Positions 28,219-36,495 of a stretch of DNA of 64,000 bases are shown one piece after another. Numbering within the stretch: the stretch's first letter is position 1; every line of letters starts with the position of its first letter. The stretch is from Elusimicrobiota bacterium (GTDB lineage Bacteria > Elusimicrobiota > Elusimicrobia > UBA1565 > UBA9628), in the NCBI GenBank assembly GCA_023213235.1, contig CP096137.1, forward strand, positions 3,438,437-3,502,436, read 5' to 3'. The notes beneath the pieces were generated by a model. The model saw nothing but the letters and a program-made list of their open reading frames with translations. It had not been told where the DNA came from and searched no databases. The position numbers and the translations under genes are program-made.

Positions 28219-28768
28219 TCTTCACCGTTCCGGGGATCGTCTTCCCGTCGAATTTCCTCCAGACGGCGCGCAGGCCTCGCAGCGAACGGTGAAAGCCGAT
28301 CCTCTTCATCTCTTCCCAGGCGGTCTGCTTCGGCACTCCTTCATTGATCACGCGGTGCAGGCCGACGACGAGGCCGGTGCGGTCCTGGCCGTGCAGGCAG
28401 TGGACGTAGATCGGGTGAAGTCTCTTGTCGCCCAGAGCGTTCACCGCGAGCTGCAGGCGCTCCGGCTTCGGCGCGCCCCAGACGTTCTTGATCGTCGCCG
28501 GCGGGCCCGAGGCGTCGATCACGGTCATGCCGAGCGTTCGGGCCTGCGCGTCGGAGCCCTCCTCCTCAAAGTTGAGCTTCACGACGGTTTTGACGCCCTT
28601 CTCCTTCAAGAAAGCCCAGCCTTCGGTTGTGGGCTGGCCCCCGCGGTAGATGCCGGTGGAGACTTCATGGAAGTTCAGAATCCCCGGTCCGGTGTGCGGC
28701 GTCGCGCCAAGGGCCGCTGCAGCCGCCAGGAGAAGCAGCGCTGTCACGGCTTCGCGCCCGGGAACCAT
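28211..28768 (-). CDS. Secreted dual-specificity/tyrosine phosphatase-like protein
   Basis: 185 residues. Signal peptide TALLLLAAAAALGATPH. PIYVHCLHGQDRTGLVVGLHR is the Cys-x5-Arg catalytic loop of cysteine phosphatases, with GIYRGGQPTTEGWAFL and KGVKTVVKLNFEEEG upstream as in bacterial DSP-like proteins. The general acid Asp may lie in VIDASGPP. It overlaps the DUF1398 gene by 25 bp, so an operon is likely. It would act in the periplasm; the substrate is unknown. Confidence 0.87.
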   Translation of the reverse strand: MVPGREAVTALLLLAAAAALGATPHTGPGILNFHEVSTGIYRGGQPTTEGWAFLKEKGVKTVVKLNFEEEGSDAQARTLGMTVIDASGPPATIKNVWGAPKPERLQLAVNALGDKRLHPIYVHCLHGQDRTGLVVGLHRVINEGVPKQTAWEEMKRIGFHRSLRGLRAVWRKFDGKTIPGTVKND

Positions 28769-29142
28769 TCCGTATGCTGGTCGCCCTGGCGCCCGAAGTA
28801 GGCGACGCGCTGTCCCCTCAAGAAGGCGAAGTAGCCCTGCACGCCGGCCTTCGCGGCGCGCTGAGAGAACACTCGGAAGGTCTGCCCGTTCTTCTGGCTG
28901 TCGAGGATGGCCGCTTTGAGTTCGGCCGCGTCGAAGTCCCGCGCGATCTGAGGCAGGTCCTCGAACAAGAGCGCAGCGTGCGCCACGCCGCCCCTTTCAT
29001 CGTAGAAGGTAAAGGACTTGGAAATATAGTCGACGTGGTAGAACTCGACACCGTCGGCGAGGAGATTGCTCACGATTTCCGGGAACGGCAGGGCTCCGGT
29101 CATCGCCGCCCGCGCCGCTTCTTGCGCCTTGTCTGCGTTCAT
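28744..29142 (-). CDS. DUF1398-family protein
   Basis: 132 residues, cytoplasmic. LPFPEIVSNLLADGVEFYHVDY and GVQGYFAFLRGQRVAYFGRQG match the DUF1398 family as I know it (small proteins with no established function). Start ATG at 29142 after a short AT-richer gap. First of three overlapping minus-strand genes. Confidence 0.75.
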   Translation of the reverse strand: MNADKAQEAARAAMTGALPFPEIVSNLLADGVEFYHVDYISKSFTFYDERGGVAHAALLFEDLPQIARDFDAAELKAAILDSQKNGQTFRVFSQRAAKAGVQGYFAFLRGQRVAYFGRQGDQHTEWFPGAKP

Positions 29143-29186
29143 TCTCTCTCACTCCTGCACCCACGGTCTTGGACCCGCGGACAAGT

Positions 29187-29711
29187 TTAGATTTTTCGCG
29201 GTTTCCGACGCGCCATCACTATATCTCGCTGCCGATCCGCCCCCAGTTGAAAGACATGGTCGCCGACTTCGGCGAATCCGAACTTTCTATAGAAAGAAAT
29301 AGCTCTCGGGTTTCTCTCCCACACACCCAGCCAGATTGTGTCCGTCTTCGCCTCTTCGAATCGTCGCAAGCAGGCTTCCATGAGCTCCCGCGCGACTCCC
29401 TTCCCGTGCCATTCGGCAGCCACGTAGAGTCTCTGGATCTCGCCCGGGCTATCTCCGGGGATGCTGCCGGGAGCCTTTCCCCACCGGAGTTGCGCGAAGG
29501 CGATGAGGCTGCCCCGCTCTTCGCATACGAGCGTAACGAGCGCCGGATCGGCGATTTCAGCGGCCTGGATCGACTCGCCGTAACTGGTCTTGCAGTGAAG
29601 ATTCACATCTTCCTTCGTATTCGCGCCAGAAAATGTATCCCGGAATGTGCGCTCGGCTAGTTCCGCCAAGCGATTTGCGTCCGAGGGAATCGCGACTCTA
29701 ATGACTGGCAT
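29187..29711 (-). CDS. GNAT family N-acetyltransferase
   Basis: 174 residues. IQRLYVAAEWHGKGVARELM is the acetyl-CoA-binding motif A (Arg/Gln-x-x-Gly-x-Gly/Ala type), and WERNPRAISFYRKFGFAEVG is motif B. It acetylates an amine on an unknown small molecule, antibiotic or protein. The start lies 14 nt from the R' end of attC 29726-29805, the usual cassette spacing, so it looks like the last gene of the array. No attC follows its stop. Confidence 0.9.
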   Translation of the reverse strand: MPVIRVAIPSDANRLAELAERTFRDTFSGANTKEDVNLHCKTSYGESIQAAEIADPALVTLVCEERGSLIAFAQLRWGKAPGSIPGDSPGEIQRLYVAAEWHGKGVARELMEACLRRFEEAKTDTIWLGVWERNPRAISFYRKFGFAEVGDHVFQLGADRQRDIVMARRKPRKI

Positions 29712-29725
29712 GAATTTCTTGAAGC

Positions 29726-29805
29726 GCCTAGCGCCGACGCTGACCGGCGGCGGCTATAAGTCTATTCCTCACCGGGCCGCCGGCCGGTCAAGCGCTTGGT
29801 TAGGG
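29726..29805 (-). other. attC recombination site A1
   Basis: 80 bp. Minus strand: R'' CCCTAAC at 29805-29799 and a slightly degenerate R' GCTAGGC at 29732-29726, with long self-complementary arms (CCGGCCGGCGGC against GCCGCCGCCGG) and a short apical loop containing GTGAGGAATA. The folded bottom strand is the substrate of integron integrases. It overlaps the last codons of the 29762-30262 cassette gene. Confidence 0.85.
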
Positions 29806-30262
29806 CAGAGAGTTCCGTGCGCTTTACCAGACATCCGACGGTCCCTCCGAGCAGCAAATACGGTACGGTGCCAATGATAATGGATCCAGCAGGAAGTGCA
29901 AGCCAGACTCCCTGCGGAATGAACATAACCAGAACCAACGGTGCTAAAAGTACAGCTCCTGGAAAAACGGATCGGTGCAGATGTTTAAAATCCGGGATGT
30001 CTTGATATCCAATGGCAATTCCGACAAGAAAGCCTGCGTTGATCAGAGCTTTAAGTTCAATGAGGAGCGACGGCGTCCATGTTTTTGGTGAATTTGCGTG
30101 GCCGAACAATGGCCCAAGCAGGTAAGCGAATAATTTTCCAACCGTTGCCTGGGCGATTGTGTCGACGGGATTCACTGTGAAAGTCAGAACCACATAAAGG
30201 ATCGTGAACCAGACGTAAAGTCCGGTTCTTCCGCTAGGTCCTCCCGTTTTCGCTTGATCCAT
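29762..30262 (-). CDS. Cassette gene: membrane protein, unknown function
   Basis: 166 residues with four hydrophobic segments (VWFTILYVVLTFTV, AFLVGIAIGYQ-like, LLAPLVLVMFIPQGVWLALP, GTVPYLLLGGTVGCLV). Lower G+C than the host genes. Its C-terminal codons lie inside attC A1 and its start is 24 nt from attC A2, so it is a single-gene cassette. No family recognised. Confidence 0.72.
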   Translation of the reverse strand: MDQAKTGGPSGRTGLYVWFTILYVVLTFTVNPVDTIAQATVGKLFAYLLGPLFGHANSPKTWTPSLLIELKALINAGFLVGIAIGYQDIPDFKHLHRSVFPGAVLLAPLVLVMFIPQGVWLALPAGSIIIGTVPYLLLGGTVGCLVKRTELSALTKRLTGRRPGEE

Positions 30263-30285
30263 GTTGGCTTCTAAAACTTGCGTTG

Positions 30286-30369
30286 CCCTAACGCAGACGA
30301 TCTGCTGCCGCGGCTACACGGAATCCATCCCCATCTGAGGCCGCGGTCAGCAGCATCGAATGGTTAGGT
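30286..30369 (-). other. attC recombination site A2
   Basis: 84 bp. Minus strand: R'' ACCTAAC (30369-30363) and R' GTTAGGG (30292-30286), with arms GCTGCTGACCGCGGCC and GCCGCGGCAGCAG. The apical loop differs from the others. It terminates the cassette that is split by the IS256 element. Confidence 0.88.
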
Positions 30370-30720
30370 GGGGAAAGTTCTATCGTTCGCATAACCGTGC
30401 AAAAGACCGCTCACATCGTATGCTTTAAAAAACCTTTTCCGTCCCATATGAATAACTCAACCGCTTTTTTCTCGACGCTACGCAAAGGTGGTCTTTCGAT
30501 CCATTTCTTGGAACCTTTATCGAGTGATGACGGGTATTCTCGCCGTATATGCGAAGTCTCCAATTGGATTTTATTTTCCAACGTGAGATATGAAATGGTG
30601 CTTGTGAAAACGGAATACTCACCTTCACCGTTGAGGAGCCTGCTGTTTAGCGTTTCTTCAATCGTTTGGTGAAATACCTCAGTCACTTTATCCGGCTTGA
30701 GCATAAAGCCGAGAAGCACC

Positions 30721-32145
30721 GGCACCGTCCCGGTTGTTGTGGAAAATTGAAAAGCGTAACCTCTGGTTGAAGAAGTCAAACAACCGCGCCAGTTATCAGC
30801 TGGCGACCAGGAGGTTACGCTCACATGAAGTCTATCAAGGCCGTACCCGTTCGTACAACAGCCGTGGCGTTGCCGTTTTCGCTGGACGTCCTCAGTGATG
30901 CTGCCCGTGATCACATCCGTCAGGCCCTCGGACGAGTTGCCCAAGAAGAACTGACCGCCTTCCTCGGCGCCGGCGTCTACGCGAGGACCGAGACGCGCCG
31001 GGGCTACCGCAACGGCACCAAGACCAGAACGCTGAGCACGTCGTTTGGCCCCACGGAGCTCGTCGTGCCGCGCGCGCTCGTCTTCGACGGAGAACGGAGC
31101 CGGGAATGGCAATCGCAGATCGTCCCGCGCTACGCCAGGCGCACGCGGGAGGTGGACGCGGCGCTGCTGGGCCTCTACTTCGGCGGCGTCAACACGCGAC
31201 GAGTAAAGCAGGCCATCCGGCCGCTGCTCAAGAACTCGCCGCTGTCGAAGTCGTCGATCTCGCGCGTGATCGTGCAACTCCAGGCGTACTTTGAGAACTG
31301 GAGCAAGCGGGATCTGTCCGGCGAGGATATCCGCTACGTGTACCTGGACGCGACCTTCATGCCAGTCAGATGCGGCGGCAAGGCCGAGAGGCTCCCGATC
31401 ATGGTCGCCATCGGCGTGCGCTCGACGGGCGAGAAGGTCCTTCTGAGCTTGGCGGTGATGGGCGTTGAGAGCACGGCGGCCTGGAGCGGGTTTGTGACGA
31501 ATCTAGCCGACCGCGGGCTCAAGCGCATCGAGCTGGCCATTGTGGACGGCAACAAAGGGCTGACGCGGGCGCTTCTCGAATTGTGGCCGAACCTGCCGAT
31601 CCAGCGCTGCACCGTGCACAAGCTCTGGAACCTGCTCGGGCACGCGCCGAAGTCGCTGCAAGGCGAGGTGAAGGCCGACTACGACGCGATCATCAACGCC
31701 GACGACATCGAGACGGCGAAAGCGGCGTACGCCGCGTTCATGCGTAAATGGAGCAGGAAGGCCGAGAGCGTGGCGAGATCGCTCGAGGACGCGGGGATGG
31801 ACCTACTGAGCTTCATGAGCTTCCCGAAGGAGCAGTGGCGCTCGCTGAAGACCACGAACATCGTCGAGCGTCTCAACCTCGAGTTCCGTCGCCGCACGAA
31901 GACTCAAGGCGTGTTTCCAACCCAGTCTTCGATCTTGGTGCTGTTGTTTGGGTTGGTCGCCTCGGGGATGGTCCGGATGCGCAAGATCGGCGGCTACGAG
32001 ACGATGACGACAGGCGGCAAGACCGTCGAGCATGCGGATCTCAAGGCGTTGGCAGTGGCGTGAGATGAAAAAGAGAAACGAATCGAGTAGAATCAGGAAC
32101 TCAACCAAAGGCTACGACAATTTCCACAGCTTTCGGGACGCCGCC
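30721..32145 (+). mobile_element. IS256-family insertion sequence with 8-bp target duplication
   Basis: 1,425 bp. Imperfect terminal inverted repeats start GGCACCGTCCCGG on the left and GGCGTCCCG on the right (revcomp), sharing TGTGGAAA-ATTG. GAAGCACC occurs directly at 30713-30720 and 32146-32153, the 8-bp duplication expected for this family. It sits inside an integron cassette gene and carries one transposase gene. Confidence 0.92.
30825..32063 (+). CDS. IS256-family transposase (mutator type)
   Basis: 412 residues, the usual length. DDE-type transposase: DIRYVYLDATFMPVR carries the first Asp, IELAIVDGNKGLTRALLE the second with the conserved W..L..QRCTVHKLWN segment after it, and NIVERLNLEFRRRTKTQGVF contains the catalytic Glu. 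The reading frame is intact, so the element may still be active. Confidence 0.95.
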   Translation: MKSIKAVPVRTTAVALPFSLDVLSDAARDHIRQALGRVAQEELTAFLGAGVYARTETRRGYRNGTKTRTLSTSFGPTELVVPRALVFDGERSREWQSQIVPRYARRTREVDAALLGLYFGGVNTRRVKQAIRPLLKNSPLSKSSISRVIVQLQAYFENWSKRDLSGEDIRYVYLDATFMPVRCGGKAERLPIMVAIGVRSTGEKVLLSLAVMGVESTAAWSGFVTNLADRGLKRIELAIVDGNKGLTRALLELWPNLPIQRCTVHKLWNLLGHAPKSLQGEVKADYDAIINADDIETAKAAYAAFMRKWSRKAESVARSLEDAGMDLLSFMSFPKEQWRSLKTTNIVERLNLEFRRRTKTQGVFPTQSSILVLLFGLVASGMVRMRKIGGYETMTTGGKTVEHADLKALAVA

Positions 32146-32758
32146 GAAGCACCCGACTAATGGGACGGGGGCCACCGCCATCGCAGCACGGGTTCGCCAA
32201 TCCCTCCTTTCGCTCGACGAATAAAATATGCGCGATCCCACCCGCTTCATCAGGCGGCCCTACGAACCTTCGCACCCCGAGAATTCGGTAATGGATTAGA
32301 GGGTTGCCGCGCTTCCAGGACGGATTGCTTTCCGGAAAAATGACGATGTTCGGCGTCGGAGAAGACCGAAGCATTACGAACATCAGCCTGTGCGACTCGG
32401 CGCTTTCGCCGAGCGACTCGTACGCTTTCCGTGAATAACAGCCGTAAATCACTGCATCCATCGGGAATCCGGAACCCATTAATTTCCCGCCAGAAGCCAA
32501 TTGCATCCCTTGATACAGGTACTCCTTTTCAACTACTCGCAGTGATGCTTCCGTGTCGGCGGATCCCCAGTCCTCAATGAACGAATCGCAATTTTCGCGA
32601 TCAGAATTAGGGATACACTCCAGCAGTGAAAAGCTGTCACAGGCGCTGGAGAATTCGCTAATCGTAAGCAAACCGAGCGCCAATAACGGCGCAGCCAGTA
32701 AATGTCCTGCACGGCGACGTAAATCGTCAGTCATCACTTTTCACCCAAGGGCTCCGCC

Positions 32759-32836
32759 ACCTAACGCAGAGGATGACGAGCGGCGACTATCAAGATCTCC
32801 ATGCAAGCCGCCGTCTCGTCAATCCAATGGTTCGAC
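32759..32836 (-). other. attC recombination site A3
   Basis: 78 bp. Minus strand: R'' GTCGAAC (32836-32830) and R' GTTAGGT (32765-32759), joined by complementary arms (TTGACGAGACGGCGGC against GCCGCTCGTCA). It follows the brnA stop by 15 nt and precedes the start of the next cassette gene by 21 nt. Confidence 0.85.
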
Positions 32837-32851
32837 CGGCAAGGCGCCATT

Positions 32852-33079
32852 CTAGGCGTGTCGGTTGCTAAGGCGTTCGGAGATCCAGACCTTAATGATG
32901 GATTGCCGGGTAACGCCCAGACGATCAGCCTCTTTGTCCAGAGAGTGAATCATCCATGCCGGGAAATCCACATTCACACGCCGCGGCTCCTCATTGGTCC
33001 GTTTGGCGCGGGCCAAGTCGAGGTGCTTTGAGATGTCGTTTCCCTCATCGAAGCGCTTGTCTAGGTCTTTAGCTTTCAT
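32852..33079 (-). CDS. brnA: Antitoxin BrnA (CopG/ribbon-helix-helix family)
   Basis: 75 residues from the ATG at 33077-33079. KAKDLDKRFDEGNDISKHLD and RRVNVDFPAWMIHSLDKEA, ending VTRQSIIKVWISERL, are the pattern of BrnA antitoxins that bind the BrnT toxin and repress the operon. Its start overlaps the brnT stop, as usual for this pair. Since brnT is broken by an IS, this antitoxin is now orphaned. Confidence 0.88.
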   Translation of the reverse strand: MKAKDLDKRFDEGNDISKHLDLARAKRTNEEPRRVNVDFPAWMIHSLDKEADRLGVTRQSIIKVWISERLSNRHA

Positions 33080-33297
33080 ATAGGTCCCTCTCTTCGGTTC
33101 GAGATCGCCGCACGGAGATAATGCGAGTGTTCTCCCCGCGAGGGTGATTATTGCCGACCAATGCTTTCCGCTGATTAGACCCACGAAAAGGGTGCGGGGC
33201 TCATCTTCGCTCTTAAGGGGGACTTCTAAAAGCTCCGGGTCGTCCCACAGTTCCTGTGCTTCCGTGAAATCAATGCCGTGCTTCTTCTTGTTGGACT

Positions 33298-34343
33298 CCC
33301 AAGTTCAATTTCGAAGTGCAACACTTGACGGTCAAGGCGTCCGCTATGATGAGGCGAGATGCCGAAAACCTACAAGCACCTGACGGAAGACGAACGAGAC
33401 CGGTTGTCGTTGTTCAAAGCTCATGGGAAATCATTGCGTGAGATAGCAGGGCTGATCGGTCGTGACGTAAGCACCGTATCGCGGGAGTTGAAGCGTAACG
33501 CGCCGCCAATTCGCCAGGGCTACTACCTTCCGCACAGAGCTCAGGAGCGCGCTGATGTCCGTAAGGCCGTGGCGCACGAGCGTGAGCGCCTGCGCAAGCC
33601 AGGATTGAGGGCCTATGCGGGCCGCATGCTTCGCCGCGGGTGGTCGCCTGAGCGCATTGCGGGGCGTTGGAATACGTTCAGCGCCGAGCCGATCAGCCAC
33701 GAGGCGATCTACCAGTGGGTCTATATCGGGGCCCGAGAACTGATCCCCTTTCTGGTTCGAGCGCGTCGAAAGCGCCTTCGACGCGGCCACAGCAGCAAGC
33801 ATAAATCGTCGCATATCCCGTCGAGAACGCCGATTTCTCAGCGGCCGGCGATTATTGAGCGTCGCGAACAGCCTGGACACTGGGAGGGTGACACGATCGT
33901 CAGCCGTAAAAGCCGACCGGCCCTTCAGATCCTGGTGGAGCGCAAGACCCGCTACACGCGCCTACGCAAGCTCCCAGCGAAGGACGCGACGTCGATGCGC
34001 AGGGCCACCAACCGCGCGCTCGCGCGCTACCCGAAGCATCTGCGTCGCAGCATCACCTACGACAACGGCAGCGAGAACGTCCAGCACCTCCAGGTCAACA
34101 AGCGGCTTGGCACCGTGTCGTACTTCTGCGAGCCTATGCATAGTTGGGAAAAGGGTTCCGTCGAGAACGCCGCCGGACTCGTGCGCCGACACTGGCCCAA
34201 GAAGACCGACTTTAGTATGGTGTCGTTCGAACAAGTCAAAAAAACGGAGCGTTGGCTTAACGGCTTACCCAGGAAGTGCCTGAAATTTAAAACTGCGGCG
34301 GAAGCCTTCCGTCAAAGTGTTGCACTTGCCGGTTGAACGCGGG
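33298..34343 (+). mobile_element. IS30-family insertion sequence
   Basis: 1,046 bp. Ends are CCCAAGTTCAA on the left and CCCGCGTTCAA on the right (revcomp), with inner matching AAGTGCAACACTT. ACT flanks both sides (33295-33297 and 34344-34346), a 3-bp target duplication. It interrupts brnT close to its start codon and encodes one transposase. Confidence 0.88.
33359..34336 (+). CDS. IS30-family transposase
   Basis: 325 residues. The N-terminal helix-turn-helix region reads YKHLTEDERDRLSLFKAHGK and IGRDVSTVSRELKRNA. The catalytic DDE domain has GHWEGDTIV (Asp), SITYDNGSEN (Asp) and the downstream Glu in SWEKGSVENAAGLVR. Frame intact. Confidence 0.96.
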   Translation: MPKTYKHLTEDERDRLSLFKAHGKSLREIAGLIGRDVSTVSRELKRNAPPIRQGYYLPHRAQERADVRKAVAHERERLRKPGLRAYAGRMLRRGWSPERIAGRWNTFSAEPISHEAIYQWVYIGARELIPFLVRARRKRLRRGHSSKHKSSHIPSRTPISQRPAIIERREQPGHWEGDTIVSRKSRPALQILVERKTRYTRLRKLPAKDATSMRRATNRALARYPKHLRRSITYDNGSENVQHLQVNKRLGTVSYFCEPMHSWEKGSVENAAGLVRRHWPKKTDFSMVSFEQVKKTERWLNGLPRKCLKFKTAAEAFRQSVALAG

Positions 34344-34379
34344 ACTGGCTTTTTCGCTCGTCGAACTCGAATTTCATTT

Positions 34380-34417
34380 GGTATAGATAGTATACCTTAT
34401 CTATCCAATTCCGTCAA
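34380..34417 (-). promoter_or_regulatory. brnTA promoter with overlapping palindrome (likely operator)
   Basis: Minus strand: TTGACG (34417-34412), 17-nt spacer, TATACT (34394-34389), about 11 nt before the brnT ATG. The palindrome GGTATA-5 nt-TATACC (34380-34396) covers the -10 box and is a likely operator for BrnA, which autorepresses its operon in known systems. Presence of its own promoter is typical of toxin-antitoxin cassettes in integron arrays. Confidence 0.7.
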
Positions 34418-34440
34418 CTGCCCCCTGGATCTTTGAGAGC

Positions 34441-34521
34441 GTCGAACGCAGGGGGTCTGCCGCCGCGGCTATATGAGTCCAACCAAACGAGGCCGCGGTC
34501 GGCAGCACCCAATGGTTAGAC
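34441..34521 (-). other. attC recombination site A4
   Basis: 81 bp. Minus strand: R'' GTCTAAC (34521-34515) and R' GTTCGAC (34447-34441). Stem arms GCTGCCGACCGCGGCC and GCCGCGGCGGCAG; apical loop contains CTCGTTTGGTTGGA. Nearly identical to A8 apart from the loop side. Confidence 0.9.
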
Positions 34522-34533
34522 AGCAACCCCTTT

Positions 34534-34941
34534 TCAGTTGACTGTTTTAGTCGTTTGCCGTTGCCGTAAAACATAGTGCTTCGCTCCAGCCATAACTGCT
34601 CCAGCCAATACGCTTACAGCGAATGAAAGTGCCAGACAAACCCGTAACCATTCATGATCGTCGCCGAGCCTGATCGGCATGAAGTATTTAACAAATAGAA
34701 CTTCCGGCATCAGCGGAATTACGGTGAACATGAGGAGCAAATCCTTGATTGGGTGGGGAGCATGATCAATCACGAAAATAATGAACCACTTGTAGGCGAA
34801 AATGCAGGCGAAGGTTTTTATGGCTAGCGGGAGAAGTGAGGGCTTCCAGCTGTTCCAGTCTTTCACAATCGAATAAATCGCAAGCGCCGGGAGCACCCAG
34901 AAAATTAGGATTGCGATGAACGATAAGGTGCCTGGAATCAT
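34534..34941 (-). CDS. Cassette gene: membrane protein, unknown function
   Basis: 135 residues with three or four membrane helices (SFIAILIFWVLPALAIYSIV, KTFACIFAYKWFIIFVI, VCLALSFAVSVLAGAVMAG). The stop is 12 nt from attC A4 and the start 17 nt from A5, a typical compact cassette. G+C near 45-50%, far below the host. No family recognised. Confidence 0.75.
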   Translation of the reverse strand: MIPGTLSFIAILIFWVLPALAIYSIVKDWNSWKPSLLPLAIKTFACIFAYKWFIIFVIDHAPHPIKDLLLMFTVIPLMPEVLFVKYFMPIRLGDDHEWLRVCLALSFAVSVLAGAVMAGAKHYVLRQRQTTKTVN

Positions 34942-34958
34942 TTCTTTGTTTTCTGGCT

Positions 34959-35038
34959 GTCTAACGCCGAGGATGAGCGGCGGCGGCTATTAAGATATTC
35001 CTCACCGAGCCGCCGGCCGCTCTATCCATTAGTTAGGA
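34959..35038 (-). other. attC recombination site A5
   Basis: 80 bp. Minus strand: R'' TCCTAAC (35038-35032) and R' GTTAGAC (34965-34959), arms GAGCGGCCGGCGGCTC and GCCGCCGCCGCTC, apical loop GGTGAGGAATA, the same loop type as A1. Confidence 0.88.
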
Positions 35039-35147
35039 AGCGTAGCCTTACCAATCGTTTCTCGCCGTTTCACCTTAGGCCGAAAATCTTCGGCCATCTT
35101 TTGCGCACGACCTTCCCCCAACGTTGGGCCGTTGTTAAGTTGAGTTC

Positions 35148-36015
35148 TTAACGAACCTGCGTTCCGTGAGCAGGTCCGTCTTTCATCTTATCATGATGTA
35201 GCCGGAATTCTGCCGGCGTCAGATTGTCCAGCGAGCTGTGCGGCCGTACGTCGTTGTAGTCGATACGCCAGTCCTCGATGAGTTTTCTCGCGTGGTCGAG
35301 CGTCTCGAACAGATTTTCGTTCAAGCACTCGTCTCTGAATTTTCCGTTGAAGCTCTCGCAGTAGGCGTTCTCGTTCGGCTTGCCGGGCCGGATGAAAGCA
35401 AGCCGGACCTTCCGCTTGAACGCCCACTCGTCCATCACCTTGCTGTCGAACTCCGTGCCGTTGTCGATCGTGATGGCCTCAGGCGCGCCGTGGCGTTCCG
35501 CCAGACGCTCCAAGACCCGCGCTACACGCCGGCCGCCAATCGATGTGTCTACCTCAAGCGCGGGGCATTCCCGCGTGAAGCTATCCACGATCGTCAGCGT
35601 CCGGATCTTCCGGCCGCTCGTCAGCCGGTCCTCTACGAAGTCCATCGCCAGGAACTGATTCGGCCTCGTCGCCACAGGCAACGGCACCCGCGGCCCCACG
35701 AACTTCTTGCGCCGCTTTCTCCGTCGGAGAGCCAGCTTCTCCTCGGCATAAAGCCGTTCGACTTTCTTGTGGTTGACCTTCCAGCCCTGGCGCTTGAGCA
35801 TCACGCCGATCCGCGGTGAGCCGAAGCGCCGCCGTTTCTCGGCGATCTCGCGCATGGCCTGCCGCAGCTCCGCGTCGTCCGGACGCCGAGACACATACTG
35901 GTAGCTCGAGCGCCACAAGCTCACCAGCAGGCAAGCCCGCCGCGCGCTCAGCCCAAGACTCACCACAACGTGCTCTGCCGCCGCACGTTTCGCCTTGGGC
36001 CTTACCAGTTTTTGA
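35148..36015 (-). CDS. IS3-family transposase OrfB
   Basis: Catalytic part of the transposase. The 272-residue stretch from 35966 contains FLAMDFVEDRL (Asp), AITIDNGTEFDS (Asp) and the Glu in NAYCESFNGKFRDECLNE. Upstream the frame stays open to the A-run at 36009-36013, with RPKAKRAAAEHVV before it. OrfB is therefore made as an OrfAB fusion through -1 frameshifting at that run, as usual in the family. Confidence 0.95.
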
Positions 36016-36264
36016 GTTGATCTCCTTCAGTGCCCGGATGTCCAGCGCCTGGTCGGCCACGATCTGCTTCAGGCGGCTGTTTTCCTGCTCAAGACTGCGC
36101 AAGCGCCGAGCTTCGCTGATCGTCATGCCGCCGAACTTGTCCTTCCACTTGTAGAACGTCCCTTCGCTGATGCCGTGCTTGCGGCACAGCTCCGACGTCT
36201 TCATGCCGGCTTCCGATTCCTTCAGCACGCCGATGATCTGTTCTTCCGTCCTTCGCTTCGCCAT
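36002..36264 (-). CDS. IS3-family transposase OrfA
   Basis: 87 residues if one A is restored to the minus-strand A5 run (36009-36013), ending NSKNW. Helix-turn-helix start KRRTEEQIIGVLKESEAGMK, leucine-zipper segment LEQENSRLKQIVADQALDI. With six A the run reads A-AAA-AAC, the canonical -1 slippery heptamer that produces the OrfAB transposase. In the sequence as given, OrfA lacks its stop. Confidence 0.9.
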
Positions 36265-36410
36265 TTTTTGAGTCCTCCGTTGGGTGTTTTACCACTTCGG
36301 ACTCAACTTTCACTTGGCCCTGTTTTCGGGGGAAGGTCGCATCCGCGCTTTATCTGTCGGCTTATCGACAAAGACCCAGTATTGTTTCACTCGTTCTCCT
36401 GCTTGCTTCG

Positions 36411-36491
36411 TGCTAACGCAGAGGCTGACCAGCGGCGGCTTCAACTATCCAACCAAACGAGGCCGCCGGCTGGTCTAGCCAATGGTTAGGC
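36411..36491 (-). other. attC recombination site A6
   Basis: 81 bp. Minus strand: R'' GCCTAAC (36491-36485) and R' GTTAGCA (36417-36411), arms GACCAGCCGGCGGCC and GCCGCCGCTGGTC, loop CTCGTTTGGTTGGA shared with A4 and A8. Confidence 0.9.
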
Positions 36492-36495
36492 ATAC

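Larger units (their letters stand above)
30411..32737 (-). pseudogene. Cassette gene interrupted by IS256 element
   Basis: The start ATG at 32737 opens a frame with a signal-peptide-like N-terminus (GHLLAAPLLALGLLTISEF) and Cys residues. The frame is cut at 32146 by the IS and resumes at 30712, ending at 30411, 41 nt before attC A2. Deleting 30721-32145 and one 8-bp repeat joins GPRPISRVL to LGFMLKPDKV in frame, giving 297 residues. The protein looks secreted; its family is unknown. The insertion must be recent, as the flanks have not decayed. Confidence 0.85.
33069..34377 (-). pseudogene. brnT: Toxin BrnT, interrupted by IS30 element
   Basis: N-terminus KFEFDERKSQS encoded at 34377-34347. 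The frame is cut by the IS and resumes as NKKKHGIDFTEAQELWDDP from about 33290. A further single-base loss (run at 33134-33137) hides the C-terminus IISVRRSRTEERDLYES. Removing the IS with one 3-bp repeat and adding one base gives 86 residues, the BrnT length. BrnT is a ribonuclease of RelE-like fold. The frame loss near the end may be an assembly error; the IS insertion is real. Confidence 0.85.
35108..36338 (-). mobile_element. IS3-family insertion sequence
   Basis: 1,231 bp. Long imperfect inverted repeats: GACCTTCCCCC at both termini, with GGGCC and AGTTGAGT matching further in (about 35109-35147 and 36299-36338). GCA flanks both ends (35105-35107 and 36339-36341), a 3-bp duplication. It carries orfA and orfB, read on the minus strand. 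Confidence 0.88.
35029..36390 (-). pseudogene. Very small cassette ORF split by the IS3 element
   Basis: GTG at 36390 with AGGAG upstream opens KQYWVFVDKPTDKARM. The IS3 element follows. On its other side the frame continues toward a stop inside attC A5 as MAEDFRPKVKRRETIGKATL, if one A is added to the AAAA run. Reconstructed length is only 42 residues, basic. Without that extra base, the excised sequence stops after about 28 residues. Weakly supported, but the ribosome site and position between two attC sites favour a real short cassette gene. Confidence 0.4.
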
